A DNA stretch of 64,000 nucleotides from CAIODY01 sp046051225 (GTDB taxonomy: Bacteria; Bacteroidota; Bacteroidia; Chitinophagales; CAIODY01). Below, piece by piece: positions 53,912 to 63,754 of this stretch. Both the position numbers and the translations under genes were made by a program. The notes beneath the pieces were generated by a model. That model was not told where the DNA came from. It worked only from the letters and a program-made list of their open reading frames with translations, and did not search any database. The stretch covers positions 9,131-73,130 of the forward strand of contig JBJOOR010000017.1 of the NCBI GenBank assembly GCA_046051225.1, in the 5' to 3' direction. The stretch's first letter is position 1; each line of letters opens with the position of its first letter.

Positions 53912-54559
53912 CTACGCCTCATTTTCAATCACTTTTTCTTCTTGTTTTTGGGAAAAAAATTTAGTTTGAAATAAAAGAATAGCAATTACCCCACAAGTGA
54001 TTGCAGAATCGGCTACATTAAAAATGGCATCAAAAAAAGCAAAATATTTTCCACCCCAAAATGGAATCCAATTGGGTAAATAGCCTTCCCACAAAGGAAA
54101 ATAAAGCATATCAACTACCTTGCCTTGCAAAAATGGAGCATAGCCCCCACCCTTCGGAAATAATGTAGCTATCTGAAAAGGTGTGCTTTCAGAAAAAATT
54201 AAACCAAAATAAATACTATCTAAAATATTGCCAACAGCACCAGCAAAAATGGCACTCATACAAATGATAAAACCTATATGCAAATTATTTTTTATTGATT
54301 TATAAATGAAAAAATAGAAGATAGATGCCGATGCAATTATCCTGAATACAGATAATAATAATTTACCCCAAACACCTTCTAACTCTAAACCAAATGCCAT
54401 TCCTTTGTTTTCGATAAAGTGTAATTGAAACCAATTAGTAAATTGAACTTCATCGCCAATTTTAAAATTTGTTTTAATATAAATTTTTAAAAACTGGTCT
54501 ATCAACAATACCATGAAAATGGTAAGCAATGCAAACTGAAATTTTTTATTTTTTAACAT
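53912..54559 (-). CDS. lspA: Lipoprotein signal peptidase
   Basis: Aspartyl protease of the inner membrane that cleaves prolipoprotein signal peptides. 215 residues from the ATG at 54559 (a TTG two codons earlier was not preferred). Catalytic aspartates are Asp114 (GNILDS) and Asp184 (FNVADSAI); QLHFIENKGMAFGL is the conserved N-terminal loop. It has the long insertion common in Bacteroidota LspA. Confidence 0.95.
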   Translation of the reverse strand: MLKNKKFQFALLTIFMVLLIDQFLKIYIKTNFKIGDEVQFTNWFQLHFIENKGMAFGLELEGVWGKLLLSVFRIIASASIFYFFIYKSIKNNLHIGFIICMSAIFAGAVGNILDSIYFGLIFSESTPFQIATLFPKGGGYAPFLQGKVVDMLYFPLWEGYLPNWIPFWGGKYFAFFDAIFNVADSAITCGVIAILLFQTKFFSQKQEEKVIENEA

Positions 54560-54576
54560 TTGCAAATATAAAAAAT

Positions 54577-54612
54577 AATAAAGCTTTGCCGATAGTGTAG
54601 CAAAGCTTTATT
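54577..54612 (-). terminator. Second of two tandem terminator hairpins
   Basis: A perfect 13-bp stem, AATAAAGCTTTGC with its complement, around a 10-bp loop. Lies between the Omp28 gene and lspA, after the stronger hairpin at 54634-54670. Confidence 0.6.
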
Positions 54613-54633
54613 GATAATTAATATTAAATTAGC

Positions 54634-54670
54634 AAAAAAAGCCCCGATAAAATGTATCGGGGCTTTTTTA
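54634..54670 (-). terminator. Terminator of the Omp28-type gene
   Basis: A 9-bp GC-rich stem GCCCCGATA with TATCGGGGC, extended by A and T runs that make it bidirectional. 15 bp after the stop codon. Confidence 0.85.
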
Positions 54671-54685
54671 AAATAGCTAAAACAA

Positions 54686-56767
54686 TTAATGATTTACAAC
54701 TACACTTCTTGTAAACGAATTGTGATGCGAATCAGTTAATGAAATATTGTAAATGCCTGAAGGCAATTTTGCAACATCAAACTCTAACACATTTTTACCT
54801 TCCACTAAATTCACATTCTTATTTTCATAAGTTGCGCCTTTTTCATCAATCAATGTTATTACTGCATAATCGGCAGTGTTCATATTAATACCCATTGATA
54901 ATACATTACTAACAGGGTTAGGATATACATTAATATTATCAATAGATTTTACTAAACTATAGATACCAGCTGGATCGGCAGGGGTTAAGTTTTTAGGATA
55001 ATTAGAATTGTGAACCAATTTAGTAGCAGATTGAATCCAAGCCACAAAACTTAAATCTTTCCAATGTTCAACCGAATTTTCAGTAGTGTTGTTAATCACA
55101 TTAGCCGATTGCCCATCGCTTGGCAAACGATAATTGCCATTAAATGTGTAGCTTACTGATAAGCTATCCCATGCACCAGCAGCCAATGTGCCAATTGAAG
55201 TACCATTTTCATTTGGCAACATTTTTTTCATTACATGATAAAATTTAGTTTCGCCATTGGTTTTAATATTTTTTTGTGTTACTTTTTCAATTATTCCAAT
55301 GTATAATTTATCGGTAGAAGCATTGAATAATGGAGAATATTTAACTTTAACTGAATACGATTTATTCACAGTATCCATATAAAATGTACCGCTAATTTTA
55401 TAGTTAGCTGGTATGCTTCTAGAACTTTGATATAATGGATAAGTAAACGAATTGGCATTACCATCCCATCCACCATCAATTTCCATTCGTGGAATAGAGT
55501 TGATAGCATAATATGCACGGCGGTTTACACTTTCTGTAGTTGCATAAGGATCGCCAGTGCCAGGAAAATCTTGTTGGAATTTGATATAACAAAAATTGTT
55601 TTGATTTACAGTATCTAAAATATTATGAAAGTTGGTATTACCAGGCGCACAAGGCGGACAGGTAGAGCTTGTAAATACTTCATACAATGGCACACGTTGA
55701 ACCAATTCAGATAATACATTAACTGTTTTTGTATAATAGTCATTAGATGGATTTGCATCTACGTGGCTACCATTTAAATTAGTTGCTTTAGCAGCTACTG
55801 TGTATACGCCAACAGCAGTTGGTGTCCAATTAGTAGGATGTGTGAAAGCATAATGAGCAAACGGAGCAATATTTAATCCAGTTAAGGTAGATGTAACAGC
55901 TGTACCGCCATTAATACCATAATTAATATCTAACGAAGTAATAGTAGCAGTACCTAAATTAAATATATCACCCGTAATTGATGTAGCACCTAATGCAACA
56001 TAAGTAGGTGTAGTAATATTTGTAACTGATAAATCGTAAGCTGGTTGTGTACCAAATATAAATTGGTAATAAGCATTATCTACAGGCGTAGGATCAGCAC
56101 CTGCTAATGCTACTAAATTAGGCGATGTAGCTACTGAATATGCAGTAGAAGAATTTACTTGAACACCAGCCGATACATTTTTTGCACCAGCATAGCCACC
56201 TGTTCTATTATCTACTAAATAGATATTATTAGTAGTTTCTTCAACCACAATACTCCAATAACAAAAGTTGCTACCATCCGATGCAGTAGCGCCATAACCA
56301 TAAGAACTAAATTGAATCCAGAACTGACGATTAGGAGCTGTACCAAATGTTTTTGACACAATATTATCGTTAGCACCTAAACCACCCAAACCCCAAATAC
56401 AAATAGAGCTATCAGGAATGGAAACATCTGGCAAAGCAGCTTTAGTGTACGAAGGAGCAGCCATTGCAGTATGAGCCGAAAAAGTTAATACACCAGATGA
56501 TGATACTTTAAATTGAGTAACAGCCGAACCATTAAACGAAAATGCAAAAGGTAAAGTTTGAATTGGCGACCAATTAGGCACAGAATTAGAAGCCCCCAAC
56601 ACAGTAACCCAACCTGCTGGCAATCCGCCACCACTTGGATATTCAACATCAGAATTAAGGTTGCCAGGATTAATACCAGGGCTGGTGAATGGAACATAAT
56701 AGTACTGCGCATTGGCAAAAAAACCGAATGCCATAAACAGGGTAAGAAATAGTAATGTTTTTTTCAT
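54686..56767 (-). CDS. Omp28-related T9SS cargo protein
   Basis: 693-residue exported protein. Signal peptide MKKTLLFLTLFMAFGFFANA; the first 230 residues form a beta-rich domain; then a CARDB-like region (YDLSVTNITTPTYVALGATS) and from about 350 an Omp28-like thioredoxin fold with the CxxC pair in TSSTCPPCAPGN. A type A sorting domain ends the chain (VYPNPVSNVLSM, LPSGIYNISLTD). Role not established for the family; the CPPC pair suggests redox or metal binding. Confidence 0.88.
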   Translation of the reverse strand: MKKTLLFLTLFMAFGFFANAQYYYVPFTSPGINPGNLNSDVEYPSGGGLPAGWVTVLGASNSVPNWSPIQTLPFAFSFNGSAVTQFKVSSSGVLTFSAHTAMAAPSYTKAALPDVSIPDSSICIWGLGGLGANDNIVSKTFGTAPNRQFWIQFSSYGYGATASDGSNFCYWSIVVEETTNNIYLVDNRTGGYAGAKNVSAGVQVNSSTAYSVATSPNLVALAGADPTPVDNAYYQFIFGTQPAYDLSVTNITTPTYVALGATSITGDIFNLGTATITSLDINYGINGGTAVTSTLTGLNIAPFAHYAFTHPTNWTPTAVGVYTVAAKATNLNGSHVDANPSNDYYTKTVNVLSELVQRVPLYEVFTSSTCPPCAPGNTNFHNILDTVNQNNFCYIKFQQDFPGTGDPYATTESVNRRAYYAINSIPRMEIDGGWDGNANSFTYPLYQSSRSIPANYKISGTFYMDTVNKSYSVKVKYSPLFNASTDKLYIGIIEKVTQKNIKTNGETKFYHVMKKMLPNENGTSIGTLAAGAWDSLSVSYTFNGNYRLPSDGQSANVINNTTENSVEHWKDLSFVAWIQSATKLVHNSNYPKNLTPADPAGIYSLVKSIDNINVYPNPVSNVLSMGINMNTADYAVITLIDEKGATYENKNVNLVEGKNVLEFDVAKLPSGIYNISLTDSHHNSFTRSVVVNH

Positions 56768-56820
56768 GATTAAATATTTTATTTATTGGATTGCTAAGTT
56801 ATACTTTTTTGGTATGAAAC

Positions 56821-56858
56821 AAAAAAAGCGAATAGAAATTTATTCCTATTCGCTTTTA
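56821..56858 (-). terminator. Terminator of sucC
   Basis: A 9-bp stem AGCGAATAG with CTATTCGCT, followed by seven T on the minus strand, about 25 bp after the stop. Confidence 0.8.
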
Positions 56859-56878
56859 ATTATTACTAATTAAATAAA

Positions 56879-58090
56879 TTAATTTAACGCTGCCTTTACT
56901 AATGTAGCCGCTTCTTCTAATTGGATAGCCGATTGAACTTTTAGTCCCGATTTTTCTATTAATTCTTTTGCAGCTTCAGCATTTGTGCCTTGCAAACGAA
57001 CAATGATAGGCACTTTTATTTCGCCAATATTATTGTAAGCATCTACCACACCTTGAGCTACTCTATCACAACGAACAATACCACCAAATATATTTACCAA
57101 TATGGCTTTTACATTAGGGTCTTTTAAAATAATTCTAAATCCAGCTTCTACTGTGGTAGCATTTGCCGAACCGCCTACATCTAAAAAGTTGGCAGGTTCG
57201 CCACCGCTTAATTTAATCATATCCATAGTAGCCATGGCTAAGCCTGCGCCATTAACCATACAACCTACATTGCCATCTAATTTTACAAAATTCAAATTGT
57301 ATTCGCCAGCTTCTACTTCGGTAGCATCTTCTTCCGAAACATCTCTCATCGCTCCAATATCTGAATGGCGCATTAAAGCATTATCATCCAAATTCATTTT
57401 ACAATCAACGGCAATAATTTTATCATCAGCTGTTTTGAATAATGGATTTATTTCTAACATTGCACAATCTAAACTTACATAAGCAGTATATAAATTGCTT
57501 ACAAATTTTACACACGATTTAAATGCTTCGCCACTTAATCCTAAATTAAATGCAATTTTACGAGCTTGAAAGCCAGCTAATGGTGCACCTGGCTGAACCC
57601 ATTCTTTAAATATTTTTTCAGGTGTATTATGCGCTACTTCTTCAATATCCATTCCACCCTCGGTGCTATACATAATTACATTTTTACCTTCTGTTCTATC
57701 TAATAAGATAGATAAATAAAATTCGGCAATTGGCGATGGACCACTATAGTAAGAATCTTTAGCTACAAATATTTTATTTACCACTTTACCAGCAGCACCT
57801 GTTTGAATAGTTACCAATGTACCACCTAATAAATTGGTAGCAATTGTTTTTACATCTTCGGCACTTTTAGCTACTTGTACACCACGTTGTTCGGTACCTA
57901 CTATTTTACCTTTTCCTCTGCCACCTGCATGTATTTGAGCTTTAACTACTGCAAATTTAGAATTGGTACTTTTACTTATTTCGTTATAAGCATTTATAGC
58001 TTCATCAACTGTAATGCAGGCAAAACCTTCTTGAACTGGAACGTCGAATCGTTGCAATAATGCTTTGGCTTGATATTCGTGTAAATTCAT
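56879..58090 (-). CDS. sucC: Succinate-CoA ligase (ADP-forming) subunit beta
   Basis: Citric-acid-cycle enzyme, beta chain of 403 residues. The ATP-grasp domain shows MNLHEYQAKALL at the start and KAQIHAGGRGKGKIV; the C-terminal CoA-ligase part has FLDVGGSANATTVEAGFRII and VNIFGGIVRCD. SucD is not adjacent. Its promoter has both -33 and -7 boxes. Confidence 0.97.
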   Translation of the reverse strand: MNLHEYQAKALLQRFDVPVQEGFACITVDEAINAYNEISKSTNSKFAVVKAQIHAGGRGKGKIVGTEQRGVQVAKSAEDVKTIATNLLGGTLVTIQTGAAGKVVNKIFVAKDSYYSGPSPIAEFYLSILLDRTEGKNVIMYSTEGGMDIEEVAHNTPEKIFKEWVQPGAPLAGFQARKIAFNLGLSGEAFKSCVKFVSNLYTAYVSLDCAMLEINPLFKTADDKIIAVDCKMNLDDNALMRHSDIGAMRDVSEEDATEVEAGEYNLNFVKLDGNVGCMVNGAGLAMATMDMIKLSGGEPANFLDVGGSANATTVEAGFRIILKDPNVKAILVNIFGGIVRCDRVAQGVVDAYNNIGEIKVPIIVRLQGTNAEAAKELIEKSGLKVQSAIQLEEAATLVKAALN

Positions 58091-58113
58091 TTTTAATAAT
58101 TATTTATTGATGC

Positions 58114-58145
58114 CAAACATAATGCAACTAAATTGATTACACAAA
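58114..58145 (-). promoter_or_regulatory. sucC promoter (-33 TTTG, -7 TATGTTTG)
   Basis: On the minus strand TTTG (58142-58145) and TATGTTTG (58114-58121) are separated by exactly 20 bp, matching the Bacteroidota consensus; the ATG is 23 bp downstream. Confidence 0.65.
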
Positions 58146-58265
58146 TTGTAGGAATAATAATTATCAAAATCATTATTGTTGAATAATTTTTATCGTACAA
58201 TAAAAAACTTTTTTTTATTATTATTAACTTAGCGTTTTAGTATTTATATCAATCTAGAATAAACT

Positions 58266-59168
58266 ATGCGATTACTAATTTTTGTTGTTTTAATTTTCAT
58301 TTCAATTATTTCAAATGCCCAGCCCATAGGCATTTTAAAGCCAATCAACACTTTTAATATTGATATTGATGATACCATTCCTCATATTGATATTAAAAAT
58401 TGGGTAGGTAAAAAATTATTATTTCTGAAAATTATTGATTCAAAACAGATGTACGATTATGTTTCATTTACTGGTGGCGATGGTTTTAATGGCAGACCTA
58501 AATATGCAGATTGCGTAGACCAAACGGCTACCGTATTAAGCGTAAAAAACGATAGTTTGATGCCCAACGAATATATAGTAAAAATAAAAATGAATACTAA
58601 AACGGGCAATGTATATTATGGTCGAACATATAATGGAAGCCTTACCCGTGTGGTATTAGAAGATGATATCGATAAGGCTGAAAAATTATTAAAAGGTAAA
58701 ATTTTTTGGATGAAAGTAGATTACATGTATATTTTTAATCAACGAAAAGAACGCAATGAAATTAAATATGGTTTTAGATTTAAAAAAGTTAAAGCAAATC
58801 ATTTTGAAATTGGATACGATGATAATGCCTTGTATTTATTAACATTAACTGATGAAATGGGCGAAACTGGCAGTGTATATGTAAATGTAAGCAATAACAA
58901 TATAGACAATACCATGTATTACTCAAATTTGCCAAGTAAATTTTTTTATAAAAAAGACCCTCGAAAAATATATAATTGGCAAGAAAATATTTGGCAAGCG
59001 ATTGAAGCAAGAGAAATTTATAAGGGTATGACTAGTGAGCAAGCACAACTTAGTTGGGGCGATGCCGATTATAAAACAAAAACAAAAGATGGAACTTTGA
59101 AATATAAATTTAATAACGGAAGCTATTACCTAATTAAAGATGGAAAAGTAACTGATATTAAACAATAA
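58266..59168 (+). CDS. Exported hypothetical protein with BamE-like tail
   Basis: 300 residues with signal peptide MRLLIFVVLIFISIISNAQ. The middle is beta-rich without recognised family. The last 50 residues (EIYKGMTSEQAQLSWGDADY, then KFNNGSYYLIKDGKVTDI) resemble the SmpA/BamE-type fold, where a conserved KGM-x-QxxxxWG motif starts the domain. Periplasmic. Function unknown. Confidence 0.6.
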   Translation: MRLLIFVVLIFISIISNAQPIGILKPINTFNIDIDDTIPHIDIKNWVGKKLLFLKIIDSKQMYDYVSFTGGDGFNGRPKYADCVDQTATVLSVKNDSLMPNEYIVKIKMNTKTGNVYYGRTYNGSLTRVVLEDDIDKAEKLLKGKIFWMKVDYMYIFNQRKERNEIKYGFRFKKVKANHFEIGYDDNALYLLTLTDEMGETGSVYVNVSNNNIDNTMYYSNLPSKFFYKKDPRKIYNWQENIWQAIEAREIYKGMTSEQAQLSWGDADYKTKTKDGTLKYKFNNGSYYLIKDGKVTDIKQ

Positions 59169-59171
59169 AAA

Positions 59172-59519
59172 TTACAATGTTTTTCGAAGATAAAAGCCTG
59201 AAAGCATTGCCATTGCTGCTACAATCCCACCAATAAAAGAATTTACTATCATTAATAATACTACCCACTGATGTTTAAAAAACAAGATACTTAATCGATT
59301 GGCTAATATGGAATGATTATTTTGATTGATAAAAAATATCATAATAAACCATAATAGAAAAACAGCTATAAAACCAAGTAAAAAAACAGGAAATGCAGAT
59401 TTACTTTTATACAAAAAACCTACAATAAAAGTAGGAATGGCTAATGTATACCAAGGCAACCACCATTGCATTAATAAAACTAAAACAGCTATAAGTAAAA
59501 TAAAAAAAAAGTTTCTCAT
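59172..59519 (-). CDS. Small membrane protein, unknown function
   Basis: 115 residues from the ATG at 59519, with three to four transmembrane helices. No conserved motif recognised. Convergent with the previous gene, with stops 3 bp apart. Confidence 0.6.
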   Translation of the reverse strand: MRNFFFILLIAVLVLLMQWWLPWYTLAIPTFIVGFLYKSKSAFPVFLLGFIAVFLLWFIMIFFINQNNHSILANRLSILFFKHQWVVLLMIVNSFIGGIVAAMAMLSGFYLRKTL

Positions 59520-59650
59520 ACAATCATTTAACGATTTCAAAAGTAGGAATATTCATTTAAAATTTTCAATCAAAAATAATATTCTGAAATAAATCCTCCT
59601 TAGTTCTCACTATCAAAAATAATATTAACCATATTTGAAAAAATAAATTC

Positions 59651-60427
59651 ATGATTTCAGTTCAAAATTTAGTAAAATCTTTTCCCGAAAAACGTAAAAG
59701 TATTTTTTCGAAAAAAGAGGAAATACAAACATCTACTACACGAAAAAATTCGGTTGATGATATTAGTTTTGAATGTAAACCAGGCAGAATATTTTCGTTG
59801 CTTGGACCAAATGGCGCTGGCAAAACAACCACATTGAGAGTAATATCTACTTTATTAAAACCTACATCGGGCAAAGTGTTGGTGGCAAATTTAGATGTAG
59901 AAAAAAATGATACGGCAGTTCGTAGCAAAATTGGTTTTTTAACTGGCTCAACAGGATTATATACTCGATTAACGCCTAATGAAATGGTAAAATATTTTGC
60001 CGATTTGAATGGAATAGATGAGGCTACATTTAAACAAAGGAAAGATGAATTATTTGATTTGCTAGCCATGAATGATTTTGCAAATAAAAAAATTGGCTCA
60101 TTAAGTACAGGTATGAAACAAAAAGTTTCGATAGTTAGAACCATGATTCACGACCCCGAAGTTGTTGTATTCGACGAACCTACATCAGGCTTAGATGTAA
60201 TAACAGCAGCCAACATTATTCAATTAATTAAACGCTGCAAAGACCAAAACAAAACGGTCATTTTTTCATCTCATATTATGGAAGAAGTAAATCTGCTTTG
60301 TGATGATTTAGCTATTATGCATAATGGTAAAATTTTATTTAATGATACCATGCAAAATTTTAGAGCCCTACATGGCAGCCATAGTTTAACCGAAGCTTTT
60401 ATAAATACCGTACAAAACGCTAAATAA
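59651..60427 (+). CDS. ABC transporter ATP-binding protein (NatA-like)
   Basis: 258 residues. Walker A GPNGAGKTT at 52-60, signature LSTGMKQKVS at about 155-164, Walker B VVVFDEPTSGLD and switch His in FSSHIMEE. Partner of the permease 5 bp downstream, in an ABC-2 exporter of the sodium-extrusion NatAB type. Substrate inferred only from the family. Confidence 0.93.
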   Translation: MISVQNLVKSFPEKRKSIFSKKEEIQTSTTRKNSVDDISFECKPGRIFSLLGPNGAGKTTTLRVISTLLKPTSGKVLVANLDVEKNDTAVRSKIGFLTGSTGLYTRLTPNEMVKYFADLNGIDEATFKQRKDELFDLLAMNDFANKKIGSLSTGMKQKVSIVRTMIHDPEVVVFDEPTSGLDVITAANIIQLIKRCKDQNKTVIFSSHIMEEVNLLCDDLAIMHNGKILFNDTMQNFRALHGSHSLTEAFINTVQNAK

Positions 60428-60432
60428 AAACC

Positions 60433-61620
60433 ATGAAAAAAATCTGGATAGTATATAAAAAAGAATTATTAGATACGCTTAGAGACAAACGAACTTTACG
60501 TACAACCATTATCATTCCTGCATTTTTATTGCCACTTATTATTTTTGTGATAGTAAAAATTCAAACCTTAATAGCAGAGCACAACGAAAATAAGGTAATT
60601 CATTTGGTATGGCTTAATGAAAACAAAAACAATATTTTAGAAAAGGAATTATTAAAAGATACTACCCTAAAAATTTCATTTTGCAAAACACAACAACAAT
60701 TGCAAGATTTAATAAAATCTGAAAAGGCTGATATTGGATTAATTACCCAAATAGATTTTACAAACAAAATAGATAGCAACAAAACAGCTATTGTAAAATT
60801 ATTTTTTAATTCGAAAGATGATACTTATAAAAACAGAATGACGGCCAAATTAGAATTGATAAGACAGCCATTAATTTCACAACGATTAATTGCTTTACAA
60901 TTAGATAAAGAAAAAATTACGCCCATTATAATTGAAGAACATGACATTGCCTCTACACAAGAAATTTTCGGAAAAATATTTGGCGGATTTTTACCCTATA
61001 TTTTTATCATTTATAGTTTTATGGGATGCATGACTTTATGTGTTGATTTATTTACTGGCGAAAAAGAACGAGGCACCATCGAAACTATTTTAACTAGCCC
61101 TGTTAATAGACTGCAAATTATGTTTGGTAAAATTGGTGTAGCCGCTACAGGTGGCACATTAACAGCCGTATTGTCTATTACAGGTATGATGCTATTTGTA
61201 CGCTTTAATACAAACAGTTTACCACCTGAATGGGTGGCCATTATTGGACAAATATTTACACCACTTTTTATTTTAAAATTGTTGATAATGCTCATCCCTC
61301 TTACGGTTTTCTTTTCGGGTATTTTAACACCAGTGGCCACTTATGCCCGAAACTATCGTGAAGCAACTAGCATTATTGCGCCTTTTAATTTTATCATTAT
61401 TTTACCTGCCATGATGGCTTTAATGCCTGGTATAAAATTAAATTTATTAACCTCTATTATTCCTGTTACAAATATTGCATTATGTACCAAATACATGGTG
61501 GCTGGCGATGCTGTAGGCATTTATTGGTGGATTACAGTAATTACTTTAACCTTATATGGTTCGTTGGCAGTAATGTTTTCGTATAAAAGATTTAGTAATG
61601 AGCAAAACATTTTACGTTGA
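60433..61620 (+). CDS. ABC-2 type permease (NatB-like)
   Basis: 395 residues: first helix at about 25-45, then a large extracytoplasmic loop (about 50-185), then a bundle of five to six helices. The motif FTGEKERGTIETILTSPVNR, seen in NatB-like ABC-2 permeases, sits at the cytoplasmic coupling region. Co-transcribed with the ATPase gene. Confidence 0.9.
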   Translation: MKKIWIVYKKELLDTLRDKRTLRTTIIIPAFLLPLIIFVIVKIQTLIAEHNENKVIHLVWLNENKNNILEKELLKDTTLKISFCKTQQQLQDLIKSEKADIGLITQIDFTNKIDSNKTAIVKLFFNSKDDTYKNRMTAKLELIRQPLISQRLIALQLDKEKITPIIIEEHDIASTQEIFGKIFGGFLPYIFIIYSFMGCMTLCVDLFTGEKERGTIETILTSPVNRLQIMFGKIGVAATGGTLTAVLSITGMMLFVRFNTNSLPPEWVAIIGQIFTPLFILKLLIMLIPLTVFFSGILTPVATYARNYREATSIIAPFNFIIILPAMMALMPGIKLNLLTSIIPVTNIALCTKYMVAGDAVGIYWWITVITLTLYGSLAVMFSYKRFSNEQNILR

Positions 61621-61623
61621 TAT

Positions 61624-61653
61624 TTTGAAGATAAAATCTTTTGCCTATCTTTG
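61624..61653 (+). promoter_or_regulatory. tRNA-Ser promoter
   Basis: TTTG (61624-61627) and TATCTTTG (61646-61653) with an 18-bp spacer, about 26 bp before the tRNA 5' end. Confidence 0.6.
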
Positions 61654-61679
61654 CATCGCTTTTTGAAAAAAGAGCTAAC

Positions 61680-61770
61680 GGAGAGATGCCTGAGTGGCCG
61701 AAAGGGCCGGTTTGCTAAACCGTTGTACGAGCTTAAACTTGTACCGAGAGTTCGAATCTCTCTCTCTCCG
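61680..61770 (+). tRNA. tRNA-Ser (anticodon GCU)
   Basis: Class II tRNA of 91 nt. Acceptor stem GGAGAGA (61680-61686) pairs with TCTCTCC (61763-61769); the anticodon GCT is at 61714-61716; a long variable arm occupies about 61724-61745; the T arm is GAGAG-TTCGAAT-CTCTC. The 3' CCA is not encoded. The minus-strand recombinase gene runs into it up to its variable arm, so it is the probable attachment site. Confidence 0.96.
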
Positions 61771-63355
61771 CTGAAAGGGACTTTTGATAATTTTTATCAA
61801 AAGTCCCTTTTTTATTTTCGGATGTAAGCTGCTGCCATTGGGCTATTTGAGTAAATACCAAATTTATTTTTGTGGTTCGAAATGTGTGATTTTGACGATT
61901 ATAGTAAACCCCTTCAGGAAATATTAATTTTTGCAATTTTTCTTTTGTGGTATAATTCGCAGAACTCCATGCTGTGCTGAGTTGTGTGCTAAAATTAAGT
62001 GCCGTTTCTAAGTTGTTTTGAAGGTTCGAAATACCTTTACCCGAATGGTTTAAACTCTCTGACATTTCCAACCATTCTTGTTTGTACTTAAGCGAAAATT
62101 TTGTGTACACATCTACAGGAATTTCAGCCTTTACAAAATGCTTTTCTTCCAGTATATCTATCTTCTTTTGTAGCTCCGTTAAATTTCCTTTTATCGTTTT
62201 TTCATTGTCAATATTTTCGGATTGTAATTTTTCTGTAACTTTCATTAACTCAAACAAAAGCGGTTTGATAGCTTTCTCATCTAACTGAAATTGACGTAAA
62301 TAATCAGTAAATAATTCGTGCATTTGCTTGGCATTTTTATTACATCGGCAACCATTAGTTCTGCATTTGTAATAATATATTCCTTTCGCTTTTACAATAT
62401 AACCTGCAAAAGGCTGTTCGCAATCCTCACATTTCATAAATACTTTTAATGGAATATTGTCATTCTCTTTGATATGTGGTACACCAAACTTCGAAGAGCT
62501 TTTCATAATGTTGTTGATTTGCAAAAACATTTCTTTACTAATCATTTTTTCATGTGTGCCTTCTACTACTTCGCCTTCTAACATACCATGTGCGATTAAG
62601 CCACAGTAAAATGGGTTCTGAAAAATTTTAACGATTTTTTGTTTGTACAGAGGCTTTACCCCTAATGCCCTTAACCTTTTCAGAATCTCTTCATTCTTCA
62701 TGCCTTCCAATTTCCAATGAAATGCTTTTTTCAATTTTTTGCCCATTTCATTTAAAACAATTTTCCTATCTCCATTTATTTTCACAATATCATAACCCAT
62801 TGGTGGTTGAACAATCCAAACTCCTTTTTTAAGTTTTTCTTTCATCCCAGCAACTGCTTTTTGTTTGCGCAGTTCATTATCATATTCACTAAACAGTAGC
62901 TGAATATTTTGATGTAAAACACCACTTGGATTTGAAGTGTCAGTAGGCTGTGTTACAGCAAATACATTGATGCCATATTTTTCACGAAGTTCTGATACTA
63001 TACCAATTGCACCTTTTGCACCAGTTCTACTGAATCTATCTATGCTATACACTAATACCGAACTTACTTTGTTTTTACTTTTTCGAATAAAATCCAACAT
63101 TCGATTAAATTCTTTTCTGCCATCTGTTTTTGCACTTTCGTATGTACCACCAAAATAGCCCAATATGCCTAGCTTGTTCCGTTCTGCATATTGTTCTATG
63201 GCTTTTCTTTGGGTTTCTAAAGAAAGGTTTTTATCCGCTTGTTCCTTACTCGAAACTCTGGTGTAGATGACTACGTTACCTGTTTCTACTTTTTTGATTT
63301 GATGTTTTGCACTTCTTCCGAACTGCTGAAACAAGGCTAATTTTTCTGTTGTCAT
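61733..63355 (-). CDS. Large serine recombinase (integrase-like)
   Basis: 540 residues. Resolvase catalytic domain with IYTRVSSKEQ (catalytic Ser35) and VLVYSIDRFSRTG; the Recombinase domain (about 190-300); a zinc ribbon (MKCEDCEQPF ... CRTNGCRC) and a C-terminal coiled coil. Cuts and joins DNA through a phosphoserine link. The last codons (SAERERFELSVQV) are antisense to tRNA-Ser, and the stop is in the tRNA variable arm. The codons before them lie across the terminator hairpin. So the C-terminus was probably made at integration, and the free form of the element would encode another tail. Confidence 0.92.
   Translation of the reverse strand: MTTEKLALFQQFGRSAKHQIKKVETGNVVIYTRVSSKEQADKNLSLETQRKAIEQYAERNKLGILGYFGGTYESAKTDGRKEFNRMLDFIRKSKNKVSSVLVYSIDRFSRTGAKGAIGIVSELREKYGINVFAVTQPTDTSNPSGVLHQNIQLLFSEYDNELRKQKAVAGMKEKLKKGVWIVQPPMGYDIVKINGDRKIVLNEMGKKLKKAFHWKLEGMKNEEILKRLRALGVKPLYKQKIVKIFQNPFYCGLIAHGMLEGEVVEGTHEKMISKEMFLQINNIMKSSSKFGVPHIKENDNIPLKVFMKCEDCEQPFAGYIVKAKGIYYYKCRTNGCRCNKNAKQMHELFTDYLRQFQLDEKAIKPLLFELMKVTEKLQSENIDNEKTIKGNLTELQKKIDILEEKHFVKAEIPVDVYTKFSLKYKQEWLEMSESLNHSGKGISNLQNNLETALNFSTQLSTAWSSANYTTKEKLQKLIFPEGVYYNRQNHTFRTTKINLVFTQIAQWQQLTSENKKGTFDKNYQKSLSAERERFELSVQV
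61774..61814 (+). terminator. Terminator after tRNA-Ser
   Basis: A perfect 15-bp stem, AAAGGGACTTTTGAT with its complement, a 7-bp loop, and T runs on both strands. It ends the tRNA transcript and is also inside the recombinase reading frame. Confidence 0.88.
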
Positions 63356-63603
63356 GCTGCTAATTTATTTTGATTATCTAACTCTATTACTTTGCCATTT
63401 TGATGACTTAAATGTTCGGCTATTATCACTGCCATTTGATGTATTGCTTGAACATATTCTTGTAATTCTTCTTCTGTATTATCCTCAAATCCTTTAAACA
63501 TTTTTAATTTCTCTGTTGTTAATGATTCCTTTTTCGGATTCATTTTTATGATACTTTCTATCAGTTCTGCTTTTGTTTCTCTTCTTTCCTCTGCTAAATT
63601 CAT
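63352..63603 (-). CDS. Small accessory protein of the integrated element
   Basis: 83 residues, hydrophilic and helical (NTEEELQEYVQAIHQMAVII). Its stop overlaps the recombinase ATG by 4 bp, so the two are translationally coupled. A recombination directionality factor or regulator is possible but no family is recognised. Confidence 0.6.
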   Translation of the reverse strand: MNLAEERRETKAELIESIIKMNPKKESLTTEKLKMFKGFEDNTEEELQEYVQAIHQMAVIIAEHLSHQNGKVIELDNQNKLAA

Positions 63604-63754
63604 TTGCTTTAATTTTTCATTTTACTAAAAAAATCCAAAGCGATATTCTACCCTTTCAAAGGTAAATAATCGCCTTGGAATAACCTACTGTATTGACTTT
63701 CGATTAAAGTGCCTTAAATCGCCTATAATTGGCTTTTGTTTCGATTTTATAGAT

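Noticed and set aside
59651..61620. ABC genes as the missing pump for the TolC/adaptor pair
   Set aside because: They are of the NatAB export type, lie 18 kb away and do not have the MacB architecture.
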